From: Cohnella algarum
GTDB lineage: Bacteria > Bacillota > Bacilli > Paenibacillales > Paenibacillaceae
NCBI RefSeq assembly: GCF_016937515.1
Contig: NZ_JAFHKM010000002.1
Coordinates: forward strand, 3,653,001-3,717,000
Direction of reading: 5' to 3'
DNA: 64,000 nucleotides
Shown: piece after piece, positions 15,240 through 25,476 of the stretch
How the letters are laid out: each line of letters starts with the position of its first letter
Position numbering within the stretch: position 1 is the stretch's first letter
Notes under the pieces: model-generated
What the model saw: the letters and a program-made list of their open reading frames with translations, nothing else
Databases searched by the model: none
What the model was told of the DNA's origin: nothing
Position numbers and translations under genes: made by a program

Positions 15240-16500
15240 ATGCAGCGGTTTGAACAGCGCGTGCGGAAGCATGTTCGGGGGATGACAAGGCATGAATATT
15301 TCGCGGCGTCTCTTCTCGGAAAATACGGTCCGCTCGCGCGCCGGTCCGTAGGCCCGGCGAATTTGACGTTCCGCATGGCCGCCCGGCCGAAACGAAAGAA
15401 AACGGAAGAACGCCCCGTCATCCGCGTTCGCATTCAGCCACTGGCGCAACCGGCAACACGGGAAAAAGCGGTCGAAGTGCGCGAACGGGTGGTGGAGAGG
15501 GATCGGGTCGTCGAGAGAACGATCGTCCGGGAAAAAGAGCGAATCGTGGAAAACGTCCGGATCGTCAACCGGAACGTTTTCGTCATTCGCGAAGCCGATC
15601 GCATGATTCGCGAGCAGCGGCTGCTGCGGGAGTTCGCGATGCGCTCGCCGGTCGGCGAGAAGGGCGATGTCGCCGAGGAGGCGGTTTACCTGGCAGATAT
15701 GCGGGATGAACCGTTCCGTTCGGGCTTGGGCGTTGAGGCAGGGACGGTCACCCGGAAAAAGGCCGAAAAAGGCGGGGCCTCGCAAGGCAGCCGAGAACCT
15801 CGCGGAGGACCGGCGCCGCGAGGCAGACCGGCGTTAGGAAGGCCGACGCCGCAAGAAGGCCGTGCGCCGGGAGAAAGCCGGCCGTCTTCGGACGGCCGAG
15901 CGTTCGCGCCCAATGGGCAGCTATCGCCGACTGGCAGCCGGACGGCGAAGCACGATCCTTCTTCCGGTTCCGGCCCGAAATCGGAAGCCGAGCGGGCGAT
16001 GCCCGCGGCGCGCGCTTTCGAAGCCGGGCGCGAGCGGAGGGGCGGCAAGGCGTTGTCCGAGTTTGCCGGGGCGCTTTTTCGCAAAGCCGCGTGGCCGCTG
16101 TTAGCGAGAAAAAAGCCCGGAGCCCTCGCACGCCGCGGCGAAGATTCGTTGCGGCCGGCGGACGGAATCGAGCCATCCGCTTCTGCCGAAGGGCCGGTCA
16201 AGCTTCGCAAGGCGCTGCTGAAGCGCGCGATTTTCGACGGACCGCTTGAAGTTCGGAGGACAACCGGAAGGATGCCGGCGGACGACCGTCCGGATTCGGC
16301 CGGCCGCCGGGGGCGGAGCGGATTTATTCGGATTCTTCGGCGGATTCCGCGAAGGAACCGGTACGGACCGGCGGACGTCGGGCGTTTGCGGCGGCGGACC
16401 CGTCGGCTACGGCTGCATCGTCAACATTTTCGGCGTCGTCATCGTCTTCGTCTGGGGTTTCGTCCGGGAACTCATCGTCGGCGATGTCGCCGGCGGCTGA
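15240..16500 (+). CDS. Large charged protein in the tape-measure position, part 1 (frame change inside)
   Basis: I do not recognise this protein. From ATG 15240 (ribosome binding site GGGAGG) it reads MQRFEQRVRKHVRGMTRHEY, then an Arg/Glu-rich coiled-coil stretch (about residues 80-140), then a disordered Gly/Pro/Arg/Ser region. After about 16250-16315 this frame turns into arginine-rich shadow with poor codon bias, whereas the next frame gains very high GC at third positions and encodes a Gly-rich segment plus a hydrophobic helix (IVNIFGVVIVFVWGF), ending at 16500. A shift near the G-run 16309-16313 would join them into about 420 residues. The alternative is a separate small gene starting at TTG 16246. 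Tape-measure or scaffold function is suggested only by its place between tube and LysM genes. Confidence 0.5.
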
Positions 16501-19383
16501 AACGCCGGCCGCGCCGCCTCCGCAATCGCGGGAGCCGAGAGAGGAATCGAATGCTTCCGGGAGGCCGCGATCCGTTTCGCCGGAACGGCAGGGCCGCCCC
16601 GAGCGAAATGCCCGGCTCGAAAAGGCGTCCGGCAGAAGCGCGGCGAAAGAGGGAACAACGGACCGTGAGAAAGCCGGCGACAGATCCGGAAAAAGAGCGG
16701 GAACGCCGGGAGACGAAGGAAACCCGGCCGATGGCGGGAACGCGTCGAAAAGGATGGGGAATTCGCCGGATTCGGAAGGTCTTTTTCCAACATCCGCGGA
16801 AGACGGGAGCGAGGGCGAACGCAGTCGGCCGTCCGGCGACGCGCGTTCCGGCTTCTCCGAAGCGGAAACCGCCGAAAGACGGCTCTCCGCGGCGCGAGGC
16901 GACGAAGGGGTTGAAATTGAAGGCCGGCCGCGTTCGCGCGCCCGATCTTTCCTTTATTCGGGATCCGGGAAGCTGACGTTCGCAAGGCAGCCGGATCGGG
17001 TGGTCATCCGTCCGGGCACGAGCGTCAACCTGTCGTTTCCGAATAGGCGGCAAGGCAATGAAGAAAGGGCAAACGCCCGATGGCTCCTTGCCGCGGCTCC
17101 CGGATCGGATCTTCCCTTCGTAAAGGCCGACGTCCCTGCTCCGGCAAGGATGATCTCCCGGATTTCGCAACTAAGCGGGCTCTCTTCCTTGAGCGCTCCC
17201 GGGCGGGACCGCGGCGCAGTTCGGAGGGAGTCCGCCGTCCGGCCGAACGGCTCGGGAGCCGGTTCGGGAACGGCAAGCGCGGGCGCCGCGGCGGACGCGT
17301 CGGCGACGGCCGGAAAGATGCCGTTGCCCGCGCGGAAAGGACGGCTCGTATTTTCCGCCGCCGGGCGGACACCGAATCCGGGGATGCCGCCGCCCCGAAC
17401 GGCGCTCGGGCCGATGACGCGTTTCGCGCCGTCGGAACGGGCGAGCCGCTTCGCTTTGCGGCAATTGGGCGGAACCGGATTGAGGCTGCTAAGAGAAGCT
17501 GAGAGGCTGGGCGGAACCGGGTCGAGGGTGTCATCCGAGAGCGACCCCGGCCGTCCGGCCGGAATGCCGGGCGAAACCGGCTTGCCGGCTTTCCGGGGAA
17601 GCGGCCGTCCGCAAGCCGGCCGGCATCAAACGGTAAAACCGAACGATGTCGGAAGGCGGCAATCGGGCGGAAACGGCCGGCGGCTGGCCGAAGAACCGAC
17701 GGAAAGCGGCCGACCGTCGGCTTCTCCGGCTGCCAGCGGCATGCCGCCGGCGGCCGGGAACCCCGCGAAAGCGGGCTGGCGGCGGGCGGTCGTCGGCGGC
17801 AAGCCGATGCAGCTGATCGGCCGTCTGGCACCGGCCGCCGAGCGCTTCGCGTTCGGGCGGCGCGCTTTCGGAGCGGGAACGCAACCGGACGCGCCGTTTC
17901 CGGATGGCGGCCGCGTCGCGGGAACCCGGACGAGCGGGACGGATTCGGCTGCGCAGACGGAAGGATCGCTTTCACCGCTTCGAGGCCCGAGCGCCGAAGC
18001 CGGTTCGAATGGGACCGAAGACCGAGCGGCGATGCAGGAAAACGGGATTGAAACCGGGGCGGAAACCGGACTTGCCGCGCGAACCGTCGCCCCTCGCCGT
18101 CAAGTTCATGAGGCGAAGGCGGCCGGCGGCAATTCGAAGGGGGAAGGCCCGAACGGATCCGAAGCCGGCACGGCGCCTTCGGAAGGGGAAGAGCGGCTCC
18201 GAACGCAGGCGCCGAGGCTGAGGCTCGAGCGCGGTTTGCCGGGCGGGGGCCGGCTCGCGTTTGCCCAGCGAATCGCGCAAAAAACGTCGGCGGGCCGGAA
18301 AGGCCGACCGGCACCCGGCTCGGCGCCGAACCCGCATGGGATCGCCGGCCGCGCGCCCAAATTTTACCCGAGCCGCTCCCTTTCGGGAAATACGGCATGG
18401 CGGGCATGGCGATCCGAAGCCGATTCCCGGGAACGACGGGGTCCGAGCATGACCGGGTCCCGGAAGCGAAGCGGATCGATGGTGGACGCCGGCTGGACGG
18501 GGGATGTCCGGAGCAGGACGATGTTCCGGCTGCCGGCCAACCGGAACTTCACCGGGCTTCGGAACGCGGGAAGCCGGGATACGGGCGGATTCCGGAACGC
18601 GGGAGTTCTGAACATGGCCGGCGTTCGAGAAATGAGAAGCCGGAACTTGGCCGGCCTGCGGGAAGCGGGAAGCCGGGATACGGGCGGATTCCGGAACATG
18701 GGAGTTCTGAATCCGGCCGTCGCCCGGGACATGAGAAGCCGGAGCGCGATCGGGCTCCGGGAAGCGGGAAACGGGCCTTCGGCCATATCCCGGGCAACGG
18801 GAATCCCGAGCATGAGCGGAGCCTCGGAAACGGAGGGCCGGAGCATGCTCGGATTCCGGAAGCGCGGCAGTTCGGCTGACGGCGGCCATCGGGAGCTTGG
18901 CGGCTCGCCGTTTCCCGGGCTCTCCGGGGTCCCGGTCGCCGCCGAACGCGGGAACGGCCCCGCCGCGACCGGGACCGATTCCGGCGCCGGAGCCGCCGGC
19001 GCATTCCCGGCCGCCGAACGCGGCCGGCGAGCCAGAGCGCGGCCGCCGCTGATCGGGCGGTCGCTCGCCCCGCCGCCGGTCCGCCCGGCCGCGGCGATCG
19101 CGGCCGCAGCCGCCCCGGGCGGCGGCTCCGCATTCGGCGGCGCCCCGGCAAGCGCGGCGCCGCCCCGCCGGCCGCGCTCGAAATGCGGCGGCCGGAGCCC
19201 GCTCCCGCCGCGCCGGCCGCGCCGCGGGAAGTCGTCGTCGAAGCGCCGCCGGCGATCGACGAGAAGCAGCTGCAGCAGGCGCTGAGCCAAATGCCGCAGC
19301 TGCATCCGGACAAGCTGGCGGACCAGGTGTACAAAGCGCTGATGAAGCGAATGAAGCTGGAGCAGCGGCTTCGCGGATATTGA
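16484..19383 (+). CDS. Giant low-complexity repeat protein in the tape-measure position, part 2 (frame change near 3' end)
   Basis: I do not recognise the bulk of this protein of about 966 residues. ATG 16484 overlaps the preceding stop by 17 bases. It is mostly Gly/Arg/Ala/Pro/Ser with no long helices. Residues from about 691 onward contain a series of 11-residue repeats (GLRNAGSRDTG, GFRNAGVLNMA, GVREMRSRNLA type). Between about 19145 and 19182 the coding frame moves back by one, which one missing base in the GC-rich run would explain. The new frame ends in DKLADQVYKALMKRMKLEQR, a short helical C-terminus like that of eCIS proteins encoded just before the LysM gene. The ordered C-terminal helix probably docks to the baseplate; this is an inference. 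Confidence 0.5.
18554..18883 (+). repeat. Tandem 33-base (11-residue) coding repeats with 99-base higher-order period
   Basis: The encoded peptide shows about ten consecutive 11-residue units of the pattern G-[L/F/V]-R-x-x-x-x-x-x-x-x. Units 1-3 and 4-6 are close copies (GLRNAGSRDTG against GLREAGSRDTG), giving a 33-residue higher-order repeat that decays toward the end. Such regularity points to internal duplication and to a fibrous or beta-roll-like structure. Confidence 0.75.
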
Positions 19384-19399
19384 CAAGGAGTTAAGCGAT

Positions 19400-20059
19400 A
19401 TGGGACCGGTAAAAGCGGAAATCGAAGTGTACCGGAACGAAGAGCCGAAAAACATCAAAGTGCTTTTCAATCCGAACGAATACAGCCTGCAGACGGGCAA
19501 CAGCTTCGCCTGGAAGACGATACCGGGCCTGCAGTCGCCGATCGCGCAGTTCATTAGCGGGGAAGCGGAATCGCTGACGATGGACCTGTTTTTCGACACG
19601 TTCGAGCGGTTGCCGGAGGAAGGGGACGACCCCGGCTACGAGACGCGCGACGTGCGGCGCTTCACGGATCAGATTACCGGCCTGCTCGCGGTGGACAGCG
19701 ATCTGCATGCGCCGCCGACGTGCCGGTTCGTCTGGGGGACGCTGGATTTTACCGGAGTCGTGGAAAAGGTTTCGCAGCGCTTCACGATGTTTCTCGAGTC
19801 GGGGATTCCGGTACGCGCGACGCTGAACGTCACGTTTCGGGCGGTCAAGGGCATGACCGAGCAATATCAGGAAACGCCCCGGCAGTCGGCGGACCGGACG
19901 AAGCAAAGGACGCTCCGGCAAGGAGAGCACTTGTGGACGATCGCGGCCGAGGAGTACGAGGACCCCGGCATGTGGCGGGCGATCGCGGAAGCCAACGGCA
20001 TCGACAATCCGCGCAAGCTGCCGGTCGGGCGCAAGCTCATCGTTCCGAGGCTGGAATAG
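19400..20059 (+). CDS. LysM-domain baseplate hub protein (Afp7/XkdP type)
   Basis: This 219-residue protein is the CIS counterpart of Afp7 and PBSX XkdP, which clamp the tube-spike junction. The N-terminal part contains IKVLFNPNEYSLQTGNSFAW and LTMDLFFDTFE, typical of this family. The C-terminus (about residues 172-219) is a LysM domain (RQGEHLWTIAAEEYEDPGMW, then LPVGRKLIVP). ATG 19400 lies 16 bases after the preceding stop with an AAGGAG ribosome binding site. In phage tails the LysM helps fix the inner baseplate and is not necessarily used for cell-wall binding. Confidence 0.92.
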   Translation: MGPVKAEIEVYRNEEPKNIKVLFNPNEYSLQTGNSFAWKTIPGLQSPIAQFISGEAESLTMDLFFDTFERLPEEGDDPGYETRDVRRFTDQITGLLAVDSDLHAPPTCRFVWGTLDFTGVVEKVSQRFTMFLESGIPVRATLNVTFRAVKGMTEQYQETPRQSADRTKQRTLRQGEHLWTIAAEEYEDPGMWRAIAEANGIDNPRKLPVGRKLIVPRLE

Positions 20060-20072
20060 GGGGCGCGGCAGC

Positions 20073-21161
20073 ATGATCGACAACAAGACGTATACGTTCG
20101 CGGAGCTTGAGGAAACGTACCGCGGCTTTTTCGCGCCGGCCTTCGAAATTTCTATCGAGGGCCAGAAGCTGAACCTGCTGCAGGCCGCCGTTTCCGGCGT
20201 AAGGGTCGACACGACGACGGAGACACGGGCGGATCACTGCCAATTCCGGATCGAAAACGCCTATAACGCCGTCAGCCGCGAGTTCCGGTGGGTCGGCTCG
20301 CTGATCGAGGTCGGCAAATCCCTGCAAGTCAAAATGGGCTACACCGACAAGCTGGTTACGCTGTTCGACGGCATCATCACCGGCATCACCCTCGACTATC
20401 CGGAACAGAGCCAGCCTACGGTATCGGTGACGGGGATGGACCGGTCGATGCTGATGATGCGCAGCGTCCAGTCGAAGGAGTGGCACGATGTCAAAGTAAG
20501 CGACGTCGTCAAGGAGATCGGCGGCAAATACGGGCTGCAGCTGCAGGTCAAGGAAACGACGGAGACGCACAAGACGATCGAGCAATTCCGCAAAAGCGAC
20601 TTTCATTTTCTGAAAAAGCTGGCGGAGGACGAATTTTTCGAATTTTTCGTGGTCGGCCAAACGCTCTATTTCCGGGAATCCGCGGCAAACTCGGATCCGG
20701 TGCTGACGCTCATGTACGGCAAAAATTTGAGCAGCTACACCGCCGAAGTGGACATTACGAAGCAGGTCAGCCAGGTCGTCGTTCACGGCGTAAACCGGAA
20801 AACGAACGCGAAATTTTCGGGCGCTTCCCGGCCGATGAGAATCATCGGCACGAACGGCCGCGCGGGGCCCGACGTGATGAACGCCTTGTCGAGGCATCTG
20901 ATCGAAAACGTGTACCGCAACGTGGCGACTCCGATGGCCGCGCAAAAATTGGCCGACTCCCTGATGAGCGAGCGCGGCATGGACCTGGTTACCGGCCAAG
21001 GCCAGTGCATCGGCCTTCCCGAGCTGCGGGCGGGACGTTTCGTCAAGCTGGAAGGCCTCGGGCCGAAATTCAACCAGCCGATGCTGCTCGCAAGCGTTAC
21101 GCATGCGATCGATTCCGGCGGTTATACCACGAGCTTTACCGTAAAGGGGAACGCCATATGA
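20073..21161 (+). CDS. Spike base protein, phage late control gene D family (VgrG N-half)
   Basis: This 362-residue protein corresponds to gpD/gp27, the trimeric ring that joins the tube to the spike. Characteristic elements are FAPAFEISIEGQKLN near the start, the FDGIITGITLDYPEQ segment, and the FHFLKKLAEDEFFEFFV motif near residue 175. It begins 13 bases after the LysM gene and its stop overlaps the ATG of the gpV-like gene (ATGA), showing tight coupling. Together the two genes split what VgrG or Afp8 carries as one polypeptide. Confidence 0.92.
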   Translation: MIDNKTYTFAELEETYRGFFAPAFEISIEGQKLNLLQAAVSGVRVDTTTETRADHCQFRIENAYNAVSREFRWVGSLIEVGKSLQVKMGYTDKLVTLFDGIITGITLDYPEQSQPTVSVTGMDRSMLMMRSVQSKEWHDVKVSDVVKEIGGKYGLQLQVKETTETHKTIEQFRKSDFHFLKKLAEDEFFEFFVVGQTLYFRESAANSDPVLTLMYGKNLSSYTAEVDITKQVSQVVVHGVNRKTNAKFSGASRPMRIIGTNGRAGPDVMNALSRHLIENVYRNVATPMAAQKLADSLMSERGMDLVTGQGQCIGLPELRAGRFVKLEGLGPKFNQPMLLASVTHAIDSGGYTTSFTVKGNAI

Positions 21162-21880
21162 TGTTCAACGTATCCGGCGAATGGGACAGGGACGCCTCGG
21201 AAGAAGGCACGGTAAACGGCGTCATGGTGGCGACCGTAACCAATATCGACGACCCGGACGGACTCGGGCGGGTCAAGCTGAAGTTCCCGATTCGCGAAAA
21301 CGAGCACGAAACCGATTGGGCGCCGCTCGTTTCGCTGATGACCGGTTCCGACATGGGAACGCTGTTCATTCCCGAAGTGGGGGACGAAGTGCTGGTCGCT
21401 TTTCATCTCGGATATCTGGATCAGCCCTACGTGATCGGCGGCCTGTGGAACGAATCCCGCAAGCCGCCCGCCAAGCACCCAAAAAACGATATCCGCAAAA
21501 TTCGCACGAGAGCGGGGCACGAAATCGTTTTTCAGGATACGGCCGAGGACGGGAAAATCACGCTTAAGACGAACAAGGGCTTAAAGCTCGAAATCGCGGA
21601 TCAGGCCGAATCCGTCACGCTCGCGACGAAGAACGACCAGCAGTCCGTCACCCTGAAGGGCGCCACCGCCAATTCGATCGAAATCAAGGCGGGCACGACC
21701 AAAATTACGCTCAACAATCAAGGACAGATCACCATCGACACAAACAATTCGGTCAGCTTGAAAGCGACGCAGGTGAGTCTCGAGGCCTCGGCCCAAATGT
21801 CCATCAAGGCGGGGGCGACGCTCGATTTGAAGGCGGACGGGATCGTCAATATCAAAGGCTCGCTCGTGAAAATCAACTAG
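21158..21880 (+). CDS. Spike protein, baseplate assembly protein V (gp5/VgrG C-half)
   Basis: This 240-residue spike subunit has an OB-fold (about residues 15-105, with GLGRVKLKFPI and GDEVLVAFHLGYLDQPYVIG). It is followed by a long repetitive beta stretch (from about residue 115) with alternating hydrophobics such as ITLKTNKGLKLEIAD and SIEIKAGTTKITL. That pattern matches the triple-stranded beta-helix needle of gp5 and VgrG. No lysozyme domain is inserted. ATG 21158 overlaps the gpD stop; ATG 21161 is an alternative. The PAAR-like protein encoded at 34546 could cap the needle. Confidence 0.92.
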   Translation: MMFNVSGEWDRDASEEGTVNGVMVATVTNIDDPDGLGRVKLKFPIRENEHETDWAPLVSLMTGSDMGTLFIPEVGDEVLVAFHLGYLDQPYVIGGLWNESRKPPAKHPKNDIRKIRTRAGHEIVFQDTAEDGKITLKTNKGLKLEIADQAESVTLATKNDQQSVTLKGATANSIEIKAGTTKITLNNQGQITIDTNNSVSLKATQVSLEASAQMSIKAGATLDLKADGIVNIKGSLVKIN

Positions 21881-21944
21881 CGCCAGCCGTTTCGCGGACT
21901 CGCGCGAGCGGTTCGAGGACGGCGGCGAAAAGGGGGAAAACCGG

Positions 21945-22346
21945 ATGTCAACGCCGTTTCTCGGCAAAGGCTGGCGGTTTCCGGTGCGGGCGGACGCCAC
22001 GACGGGCCGGATGCTGCTGTCCGAAGGGGAAGACGATATCGCCGAGGCGATCCGGATCATTTTGATGACGTCCAAAGGAGAGCGCCTCATGCGCCCGGAT
22101 TTCGGCTGCGGCCTGCGGGATTACGTCTTCGGCACAATGGACGCCACGACGCTCCGGCTGCTCGAAAGCGACGCCCAGCGGGCCATTACGGTGTGGGAGC
22201 CGCGCGTCAAAAACGTCGGCGTCAAGGCGAAGGTCGATCCGTCCGACCCCGGCCGTCTTCAGCTGCATGTACAGTATACGGTCAGATCGACCAACAATTT
22301 ATTCAACCAAGTATACCCCTTCTATTTGGAGGAGGGGACGAAATAA
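21945..22346 (+). CDS. Baseplate protein gpW/gp25 family (Afp9 type)
   Basis: This 133-residue protein is the gp25-like baseplate wedge subunit that nucleates sheath assembly. It begins MSTPFLGKGWRFPVRADATT and contains the family EDDIAEAIRIILMTSKGERL motif and RPDFGCGLRDYVF. Its length matches gp25 homologues. ATG 21945 has a strong AAAAGGGGG region upstream. It stands between spike and baseplate J genes, the standard contractile-tail order. Confidence 0.95.
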   Translation: MSTPFLGKGWRFPVRADATTGRMLLSEGEDDIAEAIRIILMTSKGERLMRPDFGCGLRDYVFGTMDATTLRLLESDAQRAITVWEPRVKNVGVKAKVDPSDPGRLQLHVQYTVRSTNNLFNQVYPFYLEEGTK

Positions 22347-22364
22347 TCGGGAGAGACGAGCGCG

Positions 22365-25300
22365 ATGAAATCTGAAGCCTGGCAAGGCGGAGCCCTTCGG
22401 CCTCCGACGATCGACGGAAGAGACATGGCCGCGTTCGTCGAGCAGATGAAGGCGATGGCGCCTCATTATACGCCGGAATGGCGGTTTTCCCCCGACGATC
22501 CGGATGCGGGGACCGCGCTGTTTTTTCTGGCGGCGGAGATGCTGCAGGAAAACCTGAAGCGGCTCAATCGCGTGCCGCTCGGCAACCTGATCTCGTTTTT
22601 GGATATGCTCGAGGTCCGGCTGCGGCCCGCCCGGCCGGCGAGAACGACGGTCGTTTTCTCGCTGAACGAAGGATTCCGGGAACCTGTGTACATTCCCCAG
22701 GGAACGCTGCTGACGGCGCCCAGCCCGGACGACGGGGAAGCGATCCCGTTCGAGACGGAGACGGCGCTGCTCGTGACGCCCGCCCGGCTGACCGATTGGG
22801 TGAACGTCCATCCCGGGCGCGATCGGATCGTCCGGATCGCGGACGGCGCCGAGGCGTTCCCGGAGGCGCCGGACCCGGACGGTTACCCGCTCTTTTCCGT
22901 CAATGGGGACGATCTGCAGGAGCATGCCCTTTACTTTCGTCATGACGAGCTGTTTTTGCTCGATCGTCCGGCTCAAGTGACGCTGGTCTGGCACAACGCC
23001 GAAAGAAGGTATGCCGAGCCGGAGCTGGCGGAAGCGATGGCCCGGTCCGATTGGCTGGAATGGTCCTGGTACCGGGAGGGACAATGGGTTCCGTTCGACC
23101 GGGTGACGTGGGAGCGGCAGGAGACGACGCTCTGGAAGACGACGGCGGGACCGCTCGAGCCCGCGACGGTTAACGGAACGGAAGGAAGGTGGATTCGCTG
23201 CCGCGTCCGGAAACGGCCGGAGGACGAAACCGCCTCCCCGGCCCTGACCGCGATGCCCGCCTTCGACCAAGTGGCGCTGCGGGCTTCCCACGACGTCAAG
23301 CGCGATCCCGGCGGCATTTTGCCGGCGGCGCTGTATTATAACGATCTGGAGCTGGAAAAATCGGGGTTTCACCCGTTCGGGGAGCATTTCGTCCCCTATT
23401 CGGTGTTTCATGTCGCGTGCCCGGAAGCCTTCAGCAAAAAGGGCAGCCGACTGCGGATGACGTTCCTGGCGCGAAACGTCGGGAACGTGCTGAGGAACGC
23501 TCCCGATCCGGAAATCCGCTGGCGGATGATCATGCGGACGTCGGAATTCGAGCCCAAGCCGCCGCAGCGCGTCGCCATCCGGCGGGTGCAGTGGGAGTAT
23601 TGGAACGGCGAAGGCTGGGTCCGCGTCCCGGACAGCGGAGTTTACGAATCGATGTTCGCGGAGCTTCCCGAAGAGGAGGCCGCCCTTCGTTTCGTGGAGT
23701 TCGTTTGCCCGGAGGACTGGGCGCCGACGTACGTCAACGGAAACGAGGATTTGTGGCTGCGGGTTCGGGTGCTGTCGATGGATCCGATCACGGACCCGAT
23801 GGTCGAATATATGTCTCCCTGGCTGGAAAAAACGTCGTTCTCCTATCGTTATTCGGCGGAAACGCGGCTGAAGCCGTGGGAGGCGCTGACGTTGAACAAC
23901 GCGGAATGGGTTGACCGGACCGCGACGGTCCGGCAGGGCGGAGACGTCTTCAAGGCGTTCGCGCCGATCGATTGTCCGGCCCCCGCCGTCTATTGGGGCT
24001 TCGATCTTCCCCCGGCCAAGGGGCCGATTCGGCTTCACTTTTCGCTCGGACGCCGCAGCCCGGGGGACGGGGAGCCGCCCTTTGTCGAATGGGAGGCGCT
24101 CATTCGGGACGCCGGGGGCGCCCGGTCATGGACGCCGCTGCGGACGAGCGACGAGACGAACGGGTTTACCCAGTCCGGCGCCGTGCAATTCGCTGGTCCC
24201 GCGCAGATGGAGGCGTTCCCCCTGTTCGGCCGGGAACGGGTATGGCTCCGTTCGGTCAACCGGGACGGCCGGTACGGCGAACCGGATGCTTCGTGTCCGG
24301 CCGTCGCCAGACTGGACCGGAACGCCGTAACCGTCGTTCAGCGACGGACGATTCGCGACGAACTGCCCGAGGCGGCGAAGGACGGCTACGTTCTTTCGCG
24401 GGCTCCGGTCGTGAGCCAGGAAGTATGGGTCGACGAGACCGGATTTGTCGGCGAGCAGGCGCTGGCGGACATGGACGAGGACGGATACGAGGTCATCCGG
24501 GACAGCGACGGGCAAATCGGCCGGGTATGGGTCCGCTGGGAGGAAAGGGCCTCGCTCGTCGGCTCGCGTTCGTTCGATCGCCATTACGCGATCGAATCGG
24601 CGACCGGCCGCATCCGGTTCGGCGACGGAACGAAGGGCGCGGCCCCCCCGAACAAGGGGCCGGCAAAATCCGCGTCACCTACCAGGTGACCGAAGGGGCG
24701 AGAGGCAACGTCGGGAGCGGCCAGGTGACCGGCATGATGCAGCCGATCGCGTTCGTCAGCGGCATCGCCAATCCGTTTTCGGCGGTCGGCGGCGGGGACG
24801 CGGAGCGGCTGGAGCAGGCGGTTCGCAGAGGTCCGCAGCAGCTCAAGCACCAGAACCGCGCGGTCTCCGCGTCGGACGTGGAGTGGATCGTGCGCGAGGC
24901 CGAGCCGTCCGTCGCCAAAGTCCGCTGCTTGCCGAACCGGAATGCGCTGCTTCGGAAGGACTCGGGCCGGGTGGCCGTCGTCGTCCTGCCCGACGGCGGC
25001 AGGAACGGAATCGCCCATTTTCCCGAAATCAAACGGACGGTGGAACGGGCGCTCAAGGAGAAGCTTCCGAATCTGGTCGGGAGCGCCGGCCGGTTTTCGG
25101 TGCTGGCGCCGGCGCTTATCGAAATTTCCGTCTCCGCGACGGTCTACGTCTCCTCCGCCGACCTGATCGTCCCGGTCGAAATAGATTGCTCGGGCCGGCT
25201 GGACTCGTTTTTGGACACGATGACGGGCCAACTGGACGGACGAGGCTGGGAAATCGGGGAGACGGTGCACGCTTCCGCGTTTTACGGATTGCTCCATTCG

Positions 25301-25453
25301 GTGCGCGGAGTGCAGTCGGTCGACAAGCTGGTGTTGACCGCCCGCGTTGCCGAAAACGGCGAAACGAGGGAAATTCCGCCCGACGACCTGAAGCGTTTTC
25401 CCCACGGCATCGTCATGGGCGGCCGTCACCGGCTGAACGTAACGATGGCTTGA
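22365..25453 (+). CDS. Baseplate assembly protein J family (Afp11 type), frame broken near 24650
   Basis: This is the large wedge protein that forms the baseplate core. The first part (from ATG 22365) has MAPHYTPEWRFSPDDPDAG near the N-terminus and runs to IRFGDGTKGAAPP, after which the frame is lost. The second part, one frame back, continues IRVTYQVTEGARGNVGSG and carries the gpJ domain (VSASDVEWIVREAEPSVAKV) to the end at 25453. One extra base in the C-run 24643-24649 or the G-run 24656-24659 restores 1029 residues. Since the join falls inside a conserved motif, a sequencing error is more likely than a split gene. If real, the wedge would be truncated and the machine disabled. Confidence 0.88.
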
Positions 25454-25476
25454 ATCGCGAATTCTGTTAGATCCGC

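Noticed and set aside
16500..16976. Continuation of the first low-complexity gene to 16976 in its original frame
   Set aside because: The sequence becomes almost pure arginine-rich shadow with poor third-position GC, while the neighbouring frames carry the better coding signal.
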